A stretch of 38,167 nt of DNA from JBOIBN01 sp050739575 (GCA_050739575.1 JBOIBN010000019.1:1-38167); one strand, 5' to 3'. Counted from the stretch's first letter, positions 25,383 to 34,220 are shown. A program made the numbers and translations. Notes: a model not told the origin generated them from the sequence alone.

Positions 25383-27656
25383 TTGGCTGAATCACCACCG
25401 AAAGCGGGGCTCGCACGCAGCGCGACGCGCGTGATCAATCGCGTGGAAATCGTGGATGCGAACTTCACCGCATTCGTCCGTGATTGGAACGATGAAGCGC
25501 CGGCGGCCGATCTAGACGCACGGATTCCCGGCACGCGGCTCAACGGCCGCGACTTCCTAGAACTTTTCGAATCGCAGATGCTCTCGCGCCATCTCGACAT
25601 CGAAGCACGCGCCATGCGCGCCCGCAACGAGGGCTTTTACACCATCGGCAGCGCCGGGCACGAGGGCAACGCACTGCTCGGCCGCCTAACGCGCCACACC
25701 GACCCCGGCTTTCTGCATTACCGCAGCGGCGCCTTCTTCATCCAACGCGCCCGCCGGTTGCCGGAACTCGACCCCGTCTATCACATGGCGCTCTCCTTCT
25801 CCGCAAGCACCGAGGACCCGGCCTCGGGCGGACGACACAAGGTTTTCGGCAGCGCCCCGCTGTGGCTCCCCCCGCAGACCTCGACCATTGCGAGTCATCT
25901 GCCGAAGGCAGTCGGCACGGCGCTCGCCATCGCGCCGGCGGCGCGGGTGAAACGCCTCCCGGTGCCCGTAGACAGCATCGTCGTCTGTTCCTTCGGCGAC
26001 GCCTCGGTCAATCACGCGACGGCGATGGCCGGCTTCAACACCGCCGCCTGGAGCGCGTACCGTAAACTTCCTTGCCCGATTCTGTTCGTGTGCGAGGACA
26101 ACGGCATCGGCATCAGCGTCGAAACACCCACGGGCTGGATCGCGACAAACTTCGTACAGCGCGCGGGACTCGCCTACTTCCGCGCCGACGGTCTCGACAT
26201 GGTGCAGGGCTACGCCGCCGTTGCCGAAGCGGTGGAGTATTGCCGCAGCCGGCGCGCACCGGTGTTCCTGCATCTCGAGTGCGTGCGCCTGCTCGGTCAC
26301 GCGGGCACGGACGTCGAAGTCGAGTATCGCGGCATTGAAAAGGTAGAAGCGGACGAGGTCCGTGATCCGCTTCTGTTTTCCGCGGAAACGGCGCTCGAAC
26401 TCGGCCTCGCGACGCCGGACAAACTGCTGGCCCGCTACGAGGCCTGCCGCGCACGGGTGCAGGCCGCTTCGCGACGAGCGGCGAAGCGCCCGCATCTCGC
26501 GACCCGCGATGCGGTCATGACCGCGCTCGCGCCCTACGATGCAGCGAAGGTCAAGAACGAGGCCGAGCGTAGTGATTTCGTAGCCGCGCGCGCCGAAGCA
26601 TACGGAAGTATGCAGCAACTGCCGGAACACGGCCCCGCGCGCCACCTCTCGATCCAGATCAACCGTGCGCTTACCGAACTCATGGCGAAGTATCCGGAGA
26701 TGACATTATTCGGCGAAGACGTCGCCGAGAAGGGTGGCGTGTACACCGTGACCAGCGGTCTTCACGCGAAATTCGGCAAGCGGCGCGTGTTCAATACTCT
26801 GCTCGACGAAACCACCATCCTCGGCCTCGCGCAGGGCCACGCCATGATGGGCCTCTTGCCGTTTCCCGAGATCCAATATCTCGCCTATCTTCACAACGCG
26901 CTGGACCAGATCCGCGGCGAGGCATCCTCGCTGCAATTTTTCTCCAACGCGAAGTTCGCGAACGGCATGGTGGTGCGCATCGCCGGGCTTGCCTACCAGA
27001 AGGGTTTCGGCGGACATTTCCATAACGACAATTCCTTTGCGGCACTACGCGACATTCCCGGCCTGATCGTCGCCTGCCCGTCGCGCGGCGACGACGCCGT
27101 CGAAATGCTGCGCACCGCGGCCGCGCTCGCGCACTTAAACGGACGCGTCGTGATCTTTCTCGAACCGATTGCGCTTTACATGACGAAGGATCTTTACGCG
27201 CCGCAGGACGGACGCTGGCTCTTTGACTATCCCGTCCCGGGTTCGGCAGTCATGCTGGGAGAGCCGCGTATCTACAACCCGCGTGCAAATGATTGGGCAA
27301 TCGTCACCTACGGCAACGGCGTGCCGATGTCACTGCGTGTCGCGGAGCAAATCGAAGAAGAAATCGGCAGGAAGGCGCGTGTCATGGACCTGCGCTGGCT
27401 GAAACCTCTCAATGTCGAAGCGATCGCGAAGCACGCGAATGCCTGCGGACGCGTTCTGGTCGTGGACGAAGGCCGCTGCACCGGCGGTATCGCCGAGGAA
27501 ATTTTCACCGCGATAGACGAGCGCTGTGAAGCCGGCGTCAGAAAGGTTCGCGTCGCCGGCGCCGACAGCTACATCCCACTCGGCGATGCTGCCAACCTGA
27601 TTCTCGTCCAGGAAGCCGACATCCTCGAAACCGCCCGTGCCCTGCTCGCAAAGTGA
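25383..27656 (+). CDS. Fused alpha-beta E1 of a 2-oxoacid (branched-chain type) dehydrogenase
   Basis: 757 residues from a TTG at 25383 (AGGA 8-9 nt upstream). The N-terminal half is an E1 alpha subunit with ThDP-binding FGDASVNHATAMAGF and ILFVCEDNGIGIS. The C-terminal half from about residue 410 is an E1 beta subunit (QINRALTELMAKYPEMTLFG, GLAQGHAMMGLLPFPEIQYL, VMDLRWLKPLNVE, VVDEGRCTGGIAEEI). It should decarboxylate a 2-oxo acid and load an E2 lipoyl group. No E2 or E3 is adjacent, so it must borrow partners encoded elsewhere, or act alone. Pairing with gcdH suggests 2-oxoadipate or a branched-chain oxoacid as substrate; this is inference only. The open frame extends upstream to 24675, but that part is a shadow of gcdH. 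Confidence 0.87.
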   Translation: MAESPPKAGLARSATRVINRVEIVDANFTAFVRDWNDEAPAADLDARIPGTRLNGRDFLELFESQMLSRHLDIEARAMRARNEGFYTIGSAGHEGNALLGRLTRHTDPGFLHYRSGAFFIQRARRLPELDPVYHMALSFSASTEDPASGGRHKVFGSAPLWLPPQTSTIASHLPKAVGTALAIAPAARVKRLPVPVDSIVVCSFGDASVNHATAMAGFNTAAWSAYRKLPCPILFVCEDNGIGISVETPTGWIATNFVQRAGLAYFRADGLDMVQGYAAVAEAVEYCRSRRAPVFLHLECVRLLGHAGTDVEVEYRGIEKVEADEVRDPLLFSAETALELGLATPDKLLARYEACRARVQAASRRAAKRPHLATRDAVMTALAPYDAAKVKNEAERSDFVAARAEAYGSMQQLPEHGPARHLSIQINRALTELMAKYPEMTLFGEDVAEKGGVYTVTSGLHAKFGKRRVFNTLLDETTILGLAQGHAMMGLLPFPEIQYLAYLHNALDQIRGEASSLQFFSNAKFANGMVVRIAGLAYQKGFGGHFHNDNSFAALRDIPGLIVACPSRGDDAVEMLRTAAALAHLNGRVVIFLEPIALYMTKDLYAPQDGRWLFDYPVPGSAVMLGEPRIYNPRANDWAIVTYGNGVPMSLRVAEQIEEEIGRKARVMDLRWLKPLNVEAIAKHANACGRVLVVDEGRCTGGIAEEIFTAIDERCEAGVRKVRVAGADSYIPLGDAANLILVQEADILETARALLAK

Positions 27657-27676
27657 CTTCAAGCGGGGCCTGATAA

Positions 27677-27790
27677 GGAACCCCTGATTTATTCAGAGGT
27701 TCCGTGTGGCGCATGAATGCACCACCGCGAATCGAGCACGCAAGTGCTCGATTCAGCGTAAGACGAGTCCGGACACATGCCGGACTCGTC
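27677..27790. other. Three tandem stem-loops between convergent genes
   Basis: Hairpin 1: 27677-27703, GGAACCCCTGA and TCAGAGGTTCC around TTTAT with one mismatch. Hairpin 2: 27729-27754, GAATCGAGCAC and GTGCTCGATTC, a perfect 11-bp stem capped by GCAA, a GNRA-type tetraloop on the plus strand. Hairpin 3: 27762-27790, GACGAGTCCGG and CCGGACTCGTC, a perfect 11-bp stem with a 7-nt loop. They lie 21 to 134 bp past the E1 stop and before the convergent DUF3293 gene. None is followed by a T run, so they are not classic intrinsic terminators; transcript-end protection, a REP-like block or a structured RNA are possible. Confidence 0.7.
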
Positions 27791-27854
27791 GCCTTTGAGC
27801 AATTCACCGACGAATTGATCAGAGTTTTATGGATCAGGGCCCGCTCTCCCATCT

Positions 27855-28262
27855 TCACCCGCAGTACAGGATGCACGCCTCAGCGCCGTCCCAATAGAAA
27901 ACGGCAGTCTGGTTAAAGCGTTTGGCGAGTGCGACGGCGGCGAATTCGGCAATGCCCGGTATCGCGAAAGAAGGCTCGACGTGAACGCCGTCTTCGCTGC
28001 GTCCGTTCGCCGGCCGGTGGGCATACCCGAACCTTTCGATCTCGTCTGCAAGACGCTTGTTGGCCACCCGATTGGCACGGTCGCCGGGACGAGCGCGGCC
28101 GGGATCGCAGGCGGTCAATATGGCGAACGATCCGCTCGGGAGCGCGCCTTCGGGCGCATGCCCTACGCGGAAAATTACTATGCCTGTTTCGAGTTCGGCT
28201 TCGTATACGGCGTTCTCGTAAAGCCGATGCAAGTCCTCAGGCAGGTCACGCCTCTCGTTCAT
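27855..28262 (-). CDS. DUF3293 domain protein
   Basis: 135 residues. The layout fits the DUF3293 family of unknown function: FAILTACDPGRARPGDRANRV resembles the family's (A/T)-x-x-NP-x-x-x-x-x-x-xxN segment, followed by PSFAIPGIAEFAAVALAKRF and a final NQTAVFYWDG. It is cytoplasmic and soluble in appearance. It starts 12 bp after corA ends in the same direction, so it is probably in one transcript with corA. Confidence 0.7.
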   Translation of the reverse strand: MNERRDLPEDLHRLYENAVYEAELETGIVIFRVGHAPEGALPSGSFAILTACDPGRARPGDRANRVANKRLADEIERFGYAHRPANGRSEDGVHVEPSFAIPGIAEFAAVALAKRFNQTAVFYWDGAEACILYCG

Positions 28263-28274
28263 TCTCAGTCCACA

Positions 28275-29402
28275 TCAAAACCAGCGCTTGCGCTTGAAGT
28301 AAATCAACATGAGGATGACGATCAGCGCCATCACGCCGAGCGCGTAGAAATAACCGTAGCGCCAAGTGAGTTCGGGCAGGTTCCAAGGACTCGCCTCGTG
28401 ACTGAAATTCATGCCGTACACGCCGGCTACGAAGGTGAGCGGCAGAAAGATCGTCGCGATGATTGTGAGCGCCTTCATGACGTCGTTCATGCGCTGGCTC
28501 ACGCTTGAGAGGTAGGTGTCGAGCAGACTCGATGCCATCTCACGGTAGGTCTCGACGAAATCTATCATCCGCACGCTGTGGTCGTAGCAGTCGCGCATGT
28601 ACAGCCGCGTGGTTTCCGACAGGAATTCTTCGTCGTCGTCGCGGATCAGGCTGCTTATCACTTCGCGCTGCGGCCACCACGCGCGGCGTAGCAGTACCAG
28701 TTCGCGCTTGATGTAATGGATCTGGTTGCGTAGTTCCTGGGTAGGATTGTCCAGCACGTCGGTTTCCACCTGCTCGAGGCGTTCGCCCAGCGCATCCAGC
28801 ACCGGGAAGCCCTCGTCCACGATCAAGTCGAGTAGTAAATAGAAAAGGTAGTCGGCGCTCCGCCCACGCATCATGCGCTTGTTGCGCAAGCGCTGACGGA
28901 TAGGCTCGAACCGGTCGTTCGGACTTTCGTCGAGCGTGATGACGTAGCTCTTGCCTAGGAAAAAGTTGACCTGCTCCACTATTAGTTCATCATTGGTTTC
29001 CCGCCGCGGAGTGTTCAGCACCACGAAGTACTGGTTTTCGTAGGCCTCGAACTTGGTGCGCTGGCCCTGGTTGAGAACGTCTTCCAGCGCGAGAGGATGT
29101 AAGCCGTAGATCTGACCGAGTCGTTCGAGCAGTTCCGGCGTCGGCGTGCCCTGTACGTGCAGCCAGGTCACTCCATGTGCGTCTTCGGGAACGGCGCAGT
29201 CCTCAATCGTAATGCCGGACCGTTCATCGAATTCGGCCGCATCGTAGCGGATGAAACTCAATCGCGCCGGCGCGCCGGCTGCTTCGCCTGCGACAGCCTC
29301 ACGCTTCAGAGTGCCCGGCGGCGTGCCGGGCTTGCGGTAGAGGCCGCGAAAGTAGCGGTTGCGGGAATAGCGAACGATCGCCCGGGCCCGGTGTGGTGTC
29401 AT
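28275..29402 (-). CDS. corA: Magnesium/cobalt transporter CorA
   Basis: 375 residues. A large cytoplasmic N-terminal domain is followed by two C-terminal membrane helices, with the pore signature YGMNF between them (about residue 330) and the first helix LTIIATIFLPLTFVAGVYG. The C-terminus YFKRKRWF is the usual basic tail. Start chosen at ATG 29402 (MTPHRARAI); GTG at 29414 or a longer frame to 29582 would be alternatives. It imports Mg2+ along the membrane potential as a pentamer. It is divergent from the orphan lipoprotein gene at 29517. Confidence 0.94.
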   Translation of the reverse strand: MTPHRARAIVRYSRNRYFRGLYRKPGTPPGTLKREAVAGEAAGAPARLSFIRYDAAEFDERSGITIEDCAVPEDAHGVTWLHVQGTPTPELLERLGQIYGLHPLALEDVLNQGQRTKFEAYENQYFVVLNTPRRETNDELIVEQVNFFLGKSYVITLDESPNDRFEPIRQRLRNKRMMRGRSADYLFYLLLDLIVDEGFPVLDALGERLEQVETDVLDNPTQELRNQIHYIKRELVLLRRAWWPQREVISSLIRDDDEEFLSETTRLYMRDCYDHSVRMIDFVETYREMASSLLDTYLSSVSQRMNDVMKALTIIATIFLPLTFVAGVYGMNFSHEASPWNLPELTWRYGYFYALGVMALIVILMLIYFKRKRWF

Positions 29403-29516
29403 AAAGCGTTTCACGGCGTCAAGTATACCGAGTGAGCCCGCCGCGGGCCGCGTGCTTTTGCTTAATGCCGGATCGGCTTCTGGCCAGACGACCCAGCAAG
29501 TGCTAATCTTTTCAGG

Positions 29517-30107
29517 ATGATTCGTTATTATTGCTTGATCGTCGCCACATTGAGCTTGGCCACCAGTACAGCGTGTTCGCATCCGAACGATGCAGCCCTG
29601 TCATCGGACGCCGCAACGACGGGTTCCGGCCGCATAGCTACGACCGGCGGCTATTCGAATCCCTTCGCCTACTGCCGCGCCGTCGGCACGATAGATCATC
29701 CCGACGGCCGCTACATTGGCTCCGAGCCACCGCCCGCCGTAATTGAGGGGCTCGAGCATGCCTTCAGGGTTTCCGCAAACGCGGCTCACGCACAGGCCTT
29801 TTCGCGAGGCACCTTCTGGCGCTGCATGGGCGGCGCCGTCTACGCCTGCAACGTTGGGGCAAATCTGCCCTGCGAATCCAGGGCGAACAGCGACCGGATA
29901 CCCACGTCGGGCGAGCATCAGTATTGCAATGAAAATCACGACGCCCTGTTTATCCCCATGTACGTGACCGGGCACGATACGATCTACGATTGGCGCTGCC
30001 GGGGCGCCCTGCCCGTCGCCGACAAGACGCTCGGCAGGATAGACGAACGCGGTTATATCGCCGGCATCTGGTATCCGATCCCGCCTCCCGCCTCCACGCA
30101 TCCTTGA
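29517..30107 (+). CDS. Putative lipoprotein of unknown function
   Basis: 196 residues. N-terminal signal with lipobox-like LATSTAC; Cys20 would be the lipidated residue. The mature part has paired cysteines and short conserved-looking motifs: FAYCRAVGTIDHPDGRYIG, FWRCMGGAVYACNVGANLPC and TIYDWRCRGALP, with a final GYIAGIWYPI. I recall similar Cys-rich proteins annotated as hypothetical in proteobacteria, with no known role. The cysteines may form disulphides in the periplasm. It stands between divergent corA and convergent murB. Confidence 0.72.
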   Translation: MIRYYCLIVATLSLATSTACSHPNDAALSSDAATTGSGRIATTGGYSNPFAYCRAVGTIDHPDGRYIGSEPPPAVIEGLEHAFRVSANAAHAQAFSRGTFWRCMGGAVYACNVGANLPCESRANSDRIPTSGEHQYCNENHDALFIPMYVTGHDTIYDWRCRGALPVADKTLGRIDERGYIAGIWYPIPPPASTHP

Positions 30108-30141
30108 TGCAAGAGGCCCAGCCCGGTCATACATCAACGGG

Positions 30142-31191
30142 TCAAAGGATTACCGGTTCGGGTTCCAGAATAACGCCGAAGCGCTCGGCGACGCCGTCGC
30201 GGATACGTTCGGCGAGCGCCCAGATATCAGCGCCGGTGGCATTGCCGTGGTTGACGAGCACGAGCGCGTGCTTATCCGACACGCCCGCATCCCCTTCGCG
30301 GTGTCCTTTGTAACCGCAGGCTTCGATCAGCCAGGCGGCGGAAATTTTGACCTTGCCGCCGTGGGCTGGATAAACAGGAAGTCCTGCATGGTGGCCCTTA
30401 AGTGATTCCGCCTGACTAGGGGAAACGAGTGGATTCTTGAAGAAACTACCCGCGTTGCCGATTTCTGCCGGATTCGGCAACTTACGCAGCCGTAACCGCT
30501 CGACGGCGTGCGCGACATCCTTCGCCTCCGGCCGCACAACGCCCATCGCGGCGAGTTCCTCGCGCACGCCGGCATAATCCAGCCGTAACTGGCGCCGGCG
30601 CGGTAGGCGCAGTTCGAGCATGGTAAGGACATATCGTCCGGGCAACTGTTTGAAAATCGAATCGCGGTAACCGAAGGCGCAATCCTCCGCGCTAAGCCGC
30701 ACGAATTTGCCTCGGTCCTGATCCCAGGCTTCGACACCCGGGACGAATTCGCTCAGTTCGACTCCGTAGGCACCGATGTTCTGAATCGGTGCCGCACCTA
30801 CATTGCCGGGAATGAGGATAAGATTTTCAAGCCCAGCGCAACCCGCAGAGAGTGCGTGGCGTACGAAGCCGTCCCAGCTTTCGCCGGCGGCAACGCGCAC
30901 TCGTGCAGCTTTATCCTCTTCGTCAAGGATTTCGATGCCACGTGTGGCAAGGCGCAGCACCAACCCGTCGAAATCACGCGTGAAGAGCACATTACTGCCG
31001 CCGCCGAGTACGAAAACGGACCTCTCGTAGGTGGCTGCCTCACGCAACGCCTCGGGTATTGCCTCCGTATTGGTGACTTTCGCCAGGGAAGCGGCTCGCG
31101 CCGGCACGCGAAACGTCGTGAGGTCGCCGAGAGCGGCGTTGCGGACAAGCGAATAGCCGGCAACGGCGGCGTGTTTTTTGGATCGCGACAT
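30142..31191 (-). CDS. murB: UDP-N-acetylenolpyruvoylglucosamine reductase (MurB)
   Basis: 349 residues of type I (E. coli-like) MurB, which reduces UDP-GlcNAc-enolpyruvate to UDP-MurNAc with NADPH and FAD. Seen: LGGGSNVLFTRDFDGLVLRL (FAD), IPGNVGAAPIQNIGAYGVE, FGYRDSIFK (the type I tyrosine loop), GNAGSFFKNP with the proton-donor Ser, and the C-terminal EPEPVIL with the catalytic Glu. Start ATG 31191 chosen; a GTG at 31203 is in frame and neither has a clear ribosome site. Confidence 0.94.
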   Translation of the reverse strand: MSRSKKHAAVAGYSLVRNAALGDLTTFRVPARAASLAKVTNTEAIPEALREAATYERSVFVLGGGSNVLFTRDFDGLVLRLATRGIEILDEEDKAARVRVAAGESWDGFVRHALSAGCAGLENLILIPGNVGAAPIQNIGAYGVELSEFVPGVEAWDQDRGKFVRLSAEDCAFGYRDSIFKQLPGRYVLTMLELRLPRRRQLRLDYAGVREELAAMGVVRPEAKDVAHAVERLRLRKLPNPAEIGNAGSFFKNPLVSPSQAESLKGHHAGLPVYPAHGGKVKISAAWLIEACGYKGHREGDAGVSDKHALVLVNHGNATGADIWALAERIRDGVAERFGVILEPEPVIL

Positions 31192-31324
31192 GGAGGAAAC
31201 CACGCAAAAGCTCGGAGAGCGGGATGGGCGTATCTCGCGCAGATTCTATCCCGCCCTAGCCGTTAGCGAAACACCGACCGGGATTTGATAATCTGGTGGG
31301 CAGGCACCTCTCAGCTTCGAAACC

Positions 31325-31723
31325 ATGGCCATCGCAAATGAACTGCCAGAAATCCGCCTCGACTCGGGGCGTTTGTATCGTGAGGAAAGCTTTACCGACC
31401 GGCGCATGGGGGCATTGCGAAAGCTTGTCCCGGTGCACGCCGACGGTTCCGACGATCCTTCCCGCAAACCGCTGTGGGAGGGTTCGACGAGTCTCCTTAC
31501 CCCGGCGGGAACGCTGCCGCTCAACTTCGAAATTGAGGCGGATACATTTTCCGAGGCGCTGGAGAAATTCCCGATGGCCGCGCGGGATATGCTCGAACAC
31601 ACGATGGAGGAACTGAAGGAACTCCGACGCGAGGCGGCTTCCTCGATCGTCGTACCCGGCCGCGACACGGATCTCGGTGCGGGTACGACGCCCAACGTCA
31701 CCAGCCGCATTAAACTTCGTTGA
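31325..31723 (+). CDS. Conserved small cytoplasmic protein of unknown function
   Basis: 132 residues with no signal peptide or membrane segment. Pattern: LPEIRLDSGRLYREESFTDR, then a polar turn, LWEGSTSLLTPAGTLPLNFE, an acidic helix (EALEKFPMAARDMLEHTMEE) and IVVPGRD near the C-terminus. I recognise this as a widely distributed gammaproteobacterial protein annotated hypothetical or cytoplasmic; no role is known. It converges with yidC, with 48 bp between stops. Confidence 0.8.
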   Translation: MAIANELPEIRLDSGRLYREESFTDRRMGALRKLVPVHADGSDDPSRKPLWEGSTSLLTPAGTLPLNFEIEADTFSEALEKFPMAARDMLEHTMEELKELRREAASSIVVPGRDTDLGAGTTPNVTSRIKLR

Positions 31724-31771
31724 GCGAGGTCGCACGCCGGCCGCGACTGCGCAAAGCCTTCGCACAGCCAG

Positions 31772-33460
31772 CTAGCCGTCGACTTTCTTCCTCTTTGGCC
31801 ACAGGTTGAGCGGTATGCCGAGTTCACGGTTTACCTGCCACTGGATAGCCACATTGAGCATTGTGTTCAACAGGTAATAAAGCACCAGGCCGGAGGGGAA
31901 AATAGCGTAAAAGAAGGTAAAAATCAGCGGCATGAACATCATCAGTTTGGCTTGAGCGTTATCCGTGGCCTGGGGCTGAAGCCGGAACTGCAGAAGACTC
32001 GCGATACCGTAGAGAATCGGCAGCACATAGAGTGGGTCCGGTGCGGAAAGATCCTGTATCCATAGCACCCACGGCGCTTGCCGCAGTTCCACGCTATAGT
32101 CCAGCACATAGAAAAGGCCGATGAAAATCGGGATCTGGATCAACATGGGCAGACAGCCGGAAACCGGGTTAGCCCCCTCCTTGCGGTAAAGTTCCATCGT
32201 CGCCTGCGAAAGCTTCTGCTTGTCGTCCTTGTAACGCTCCTGCAAATGCTTGATGCGCGGTTGCAGCTTGCGCATCTTGGCCATGGAGCGCGCACTCATG
32301 CGCTGAGGGAAATAGAACAGGGCCTTGATGAGCAGGACAAGCAGAATCAGCGACCAGCCCCAATTACCAACAAACGCATGAATGTGAGAGAGAATCCAGA
32401 AGATCGGCACGCAAATAATAGTGGCCTTCCCGTAGTCCACGGTGCGTGAAAGGCCCGGCGCGACCTGCTCGAGGCTACCTTGCAACTTGGGGCCCAGGAA
32501 TAGGGTCGCTGTGGTCGTAGCATGCGCTCCCGCGGGGACCGCAACTGCGGGCAGACGATAGCCAATGTCATAACCGTCGGCACCTGCCGGCTGGCCGAAA
32601 TAGGTCGGCTTCATTGCAGCGGGGGGAATAGCCGCGGCCACGAAGTATTGATTGACGGAGGCAATCCAGCCGCCGCCGAAGGACTGGAAAATCGGTGATT
32701 CGGCCAGTGATTCGGCCGCACTCTTGTTGTAGCTGCCGTCGTAAAACGCAGGCCCGCGATAGGCCCAGTACTTGGGCAGGAAATGGTCCCAGAAGTGTTG
32801 TGATGTGAGCGGATCGCGCCCGACTATTCGCACGCCTGACGTGAGACCGATCGACGCAGTGCCGGTATTGGAGGCACGCGTCAGGATTTTCAGTGCATAG
32901 CTGCCATGTGTCAACACCAGCGTTTGTGTCAACTTGAGCCCGTTCCCGCTCCAGGCAAGCGGAACACGCAGGCTGCTTGCCCCTGGCGCCAATGTGTACG
33001 TACTCGCGGTCGTCGAATACACCGGCTCGCCGGGGATTCCCGCCCCATTGAGTTCGGGATAGGCGACAAGGAAATCGTTGGGTGCCGGCGAAAGAAGCGT
33101 CACCCGCTCCGCTTGACCCCGCTCCTGCGGATACTTGAGCAGAGTTGCGCGGATGAGGGCGGCACCCTTGAGTGCCACCGTGAGTTCGAGCACATCGGTG
33201 CGGATCGTGATGTCCGGGCCATGGGGAGGGGTGAGATTCTCTATGCGGCCCGACGGGACGGCAGCCGGCGCTGCGCCGGACGCCTCACTGGACACGGTCG
33301 CGGGCGCAGTAGTCGTCCCGCTTGCCTGGGAGGAGGCCGCAGTGGATACTGAACTGTTCTGAGCGGGTGACGCCGTGGGATGTTCGCTGCGCCACGCGGT
33401 CCACAACAGTAGCAGGATCAATCCGAGCGCGAGCAGCAGGAACAGCCGACGGGAGTCCAC
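31772..33460 (-). CDS. yidC: Membrane protein insertase YidC
   Basis: 562 residues, long Gram-negative form. An N-terminal signal-anchor helix (LFLLLALGLILLLLWTAW), a Thr/Ser/Ala-rich stretch, a large periplasmic beta domain (about 80-345), and then five conserved C-terminal helices with the cytoplasmic hairpin MAKMRKLQPRIKHLQERYKD and GCLPMLIQIPIFIGLFYVL. It inserts inner-membrane proteins with or without SecYEG. It starts with GTG directly after the yidD stop (TGA then GTG). The usual downstream mnmE gene is absent here. Confidence 0.96.
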   Translation of the reverse strand: MDSRRLFLLLALGLILLLLWTAWRSEHPTASPAQNSSVSTAASSQASGTTTAPATVSSEASGAAPAAVPSGRIENLTPPHGPDITIRTDVLELTVALKGAALIRATLLKYPQERGQAERVTLLSPAPNDFLVAYPELNGAGIPGEPVYSTTASTYTLAPGASSLRVPLAWSGNGLKLTQTLVLTHGSYALKILTRASNTGTASIGLTSGVRIVGRDPLTSQHFWDHFLPKYWAYRGPAFYDGSYNKSAAESLAESPIFQSFGGGWIASVNQYFVAAAIPPAAMKPTYFGQPAGADGYDIGYRLPAVAVPAGAHATTTATLFLGPKLQGSLEQVAPGLSRTVDYGKATIICVPIFWILSHIHAFVGNWGWSLILLVLLIKALFYFPQRMSARSMAKMRKLQPRIKHLQERYKDDKQKLSQATMELYRKEGANPVSGCLPMLIQIPIFIGLFYVLDYSVELRQAPWVLWIQDLSAPDPLYVLPILYGIASLLQFRLQPQATDNAQAKLMMFMPLIFTFFYAIFPSGLVLYYLLNTMLNVAIQWQVNRELGIPLNLWPKRKKVDG

Positions 33461-33688
33461 TCAGCGCGTCCCTCGCGGCGGCGGAACGGGATCGTAACCA
33501 CCCCGATGCAAAGGATGGCACCGGGCGAACCGCCTCAGCGTGAGCCATGTGCCGCGAACTGCGCCGTGGCGTTCAAGTGCCTCCAGTGCAAAGGCGGAAC
33601 AGGTTGGATGGTAGCGGCAGTGCGCGCCCAGCCAAGGACCGAGAATGGCCCGATAACCACGGATAAATAAAATCAGGATTTGTCGCAT
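33461..33688 (-). CDS. yidD: Membrane protein insertion efficiency factor YidD
   Basis: 75 residues with the YidD signature: LFIRGYRAILGPWLGAHCRY, then HPTCSAFALEALERHG, and a C-terminal CHPLHRGGYDPVP. It assists YidC in membrane insertion. It overlaps the 3' end of rnpA by 16 bp and abuts yidC, the classic rpmH-rnpA-yidD-yidC order. Confidence 0.96.
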   Translation of the reverse strand: MRQILILFIRGYRAILGPWLGAHCRYHPTCSAFALEALERHGAVRGTWLTLRRFARCHPLHRGGYDPVPPPRGTR

Positions 33689-34014
33689 TTCCGGCTCAAC
33701 TTACAAAAGCCCTGTTCCAAATCGCCGCGCAAAGTATCAATGTCAACGACATTGAGATCTGGTCGCGCCAGCACCACCACGTCCAATGCGGGTAGGGAGG
33801 CATGCCGAAAAACCTCTCGTACCATGCGCCGCAGGCGGTTACGCACCACCGCATGTCGTGCCACCCGCCGCCCGATTACTAGCCCCAGGCGCGCCCGCTC
33901 GTCCGCCGCGACGCTCAGCAAGGTGAAATAACGGGTGCGATGCCGGCGGCCCATGGCAAAGACACGATCAAAATCCGCTCGCAGGGTAATCCGCGCGCTG
34001 CGCGGGAACCGCAA
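33673..34014 (-). CDS. rnpA: Ribonuclease P protein component
   Basis: 113 residues from a TTG at 34014 (RFPRSARITLRADFDRVFAM). The RNR motif is clear in VIGRRVARHAVVRNRLRRMV, giving the basic helix that binds the RNase P RNA. Start is uncertain: TTG has no obvious Shine-Dalgarno, and the frame is open to a GTG at 34077 inside rpmH, giving MYSRRAAPRV. Either overlap or tight spacing with rpmH fits the usual coupling of the two genes. Confidence 0.9.
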   Translation of the reverse strand: MRFPRSARITLRADFDRVFAMGRRHRTRYFTLLSVAADERARLGLVIGRRVARHAVVRNRLRRMVREVFRHASLPALDVVVLARPDLNVVDIDTLRGDLEQGFCKLSRKCDKS

Positions 34015-34027
34015 GCTAGAAGAGCTA

Positions 34028-34162
34028 TTAAGGCGTGAGACGGGCGCGACCCTTGGCGCGGCGCGCCTTGAGTACACTGCGTCCGCCCTTCGTCGCCATG
34101 CGCTGACGAAAGCCGTGGGTGCGTTTGCGATGGATTCGGCTGGGCTGAAAGGTTCGTTTCAT
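34028..34162 (-). CDS. rpmH: 50S ribosomal protein L34
   Basis: 44 residues, MKRTFQPSRIHRKRTHGFRQ followed by the basic C-terminal half, unmistakable L34. ATG 34162 has a weak GGAA upstream. A strong sigma-70 promoter (TTGACA, 17 bp, TTTAAT) lies 50-90 bp upstream. Confidence 0.97.
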   Translation of the reverse strand: MKRTFQPSRIHRKRTHGFRQRMATKGGRSVLKARRAKGRARLTP

Positions 34163-34220
34163 GTTGATGTTCCGATTGCCGGCGCGCCGACACCGACACA
34201 AGGTAGATTCGTAAGCGTAC

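Noticed and set aside
25686..26645. 319-codon minus-strand frame opposite the fused E1 gene
   Set aside because: Antisense shadow; the plus strand has unmistakable ThDP-enzyme motifs.
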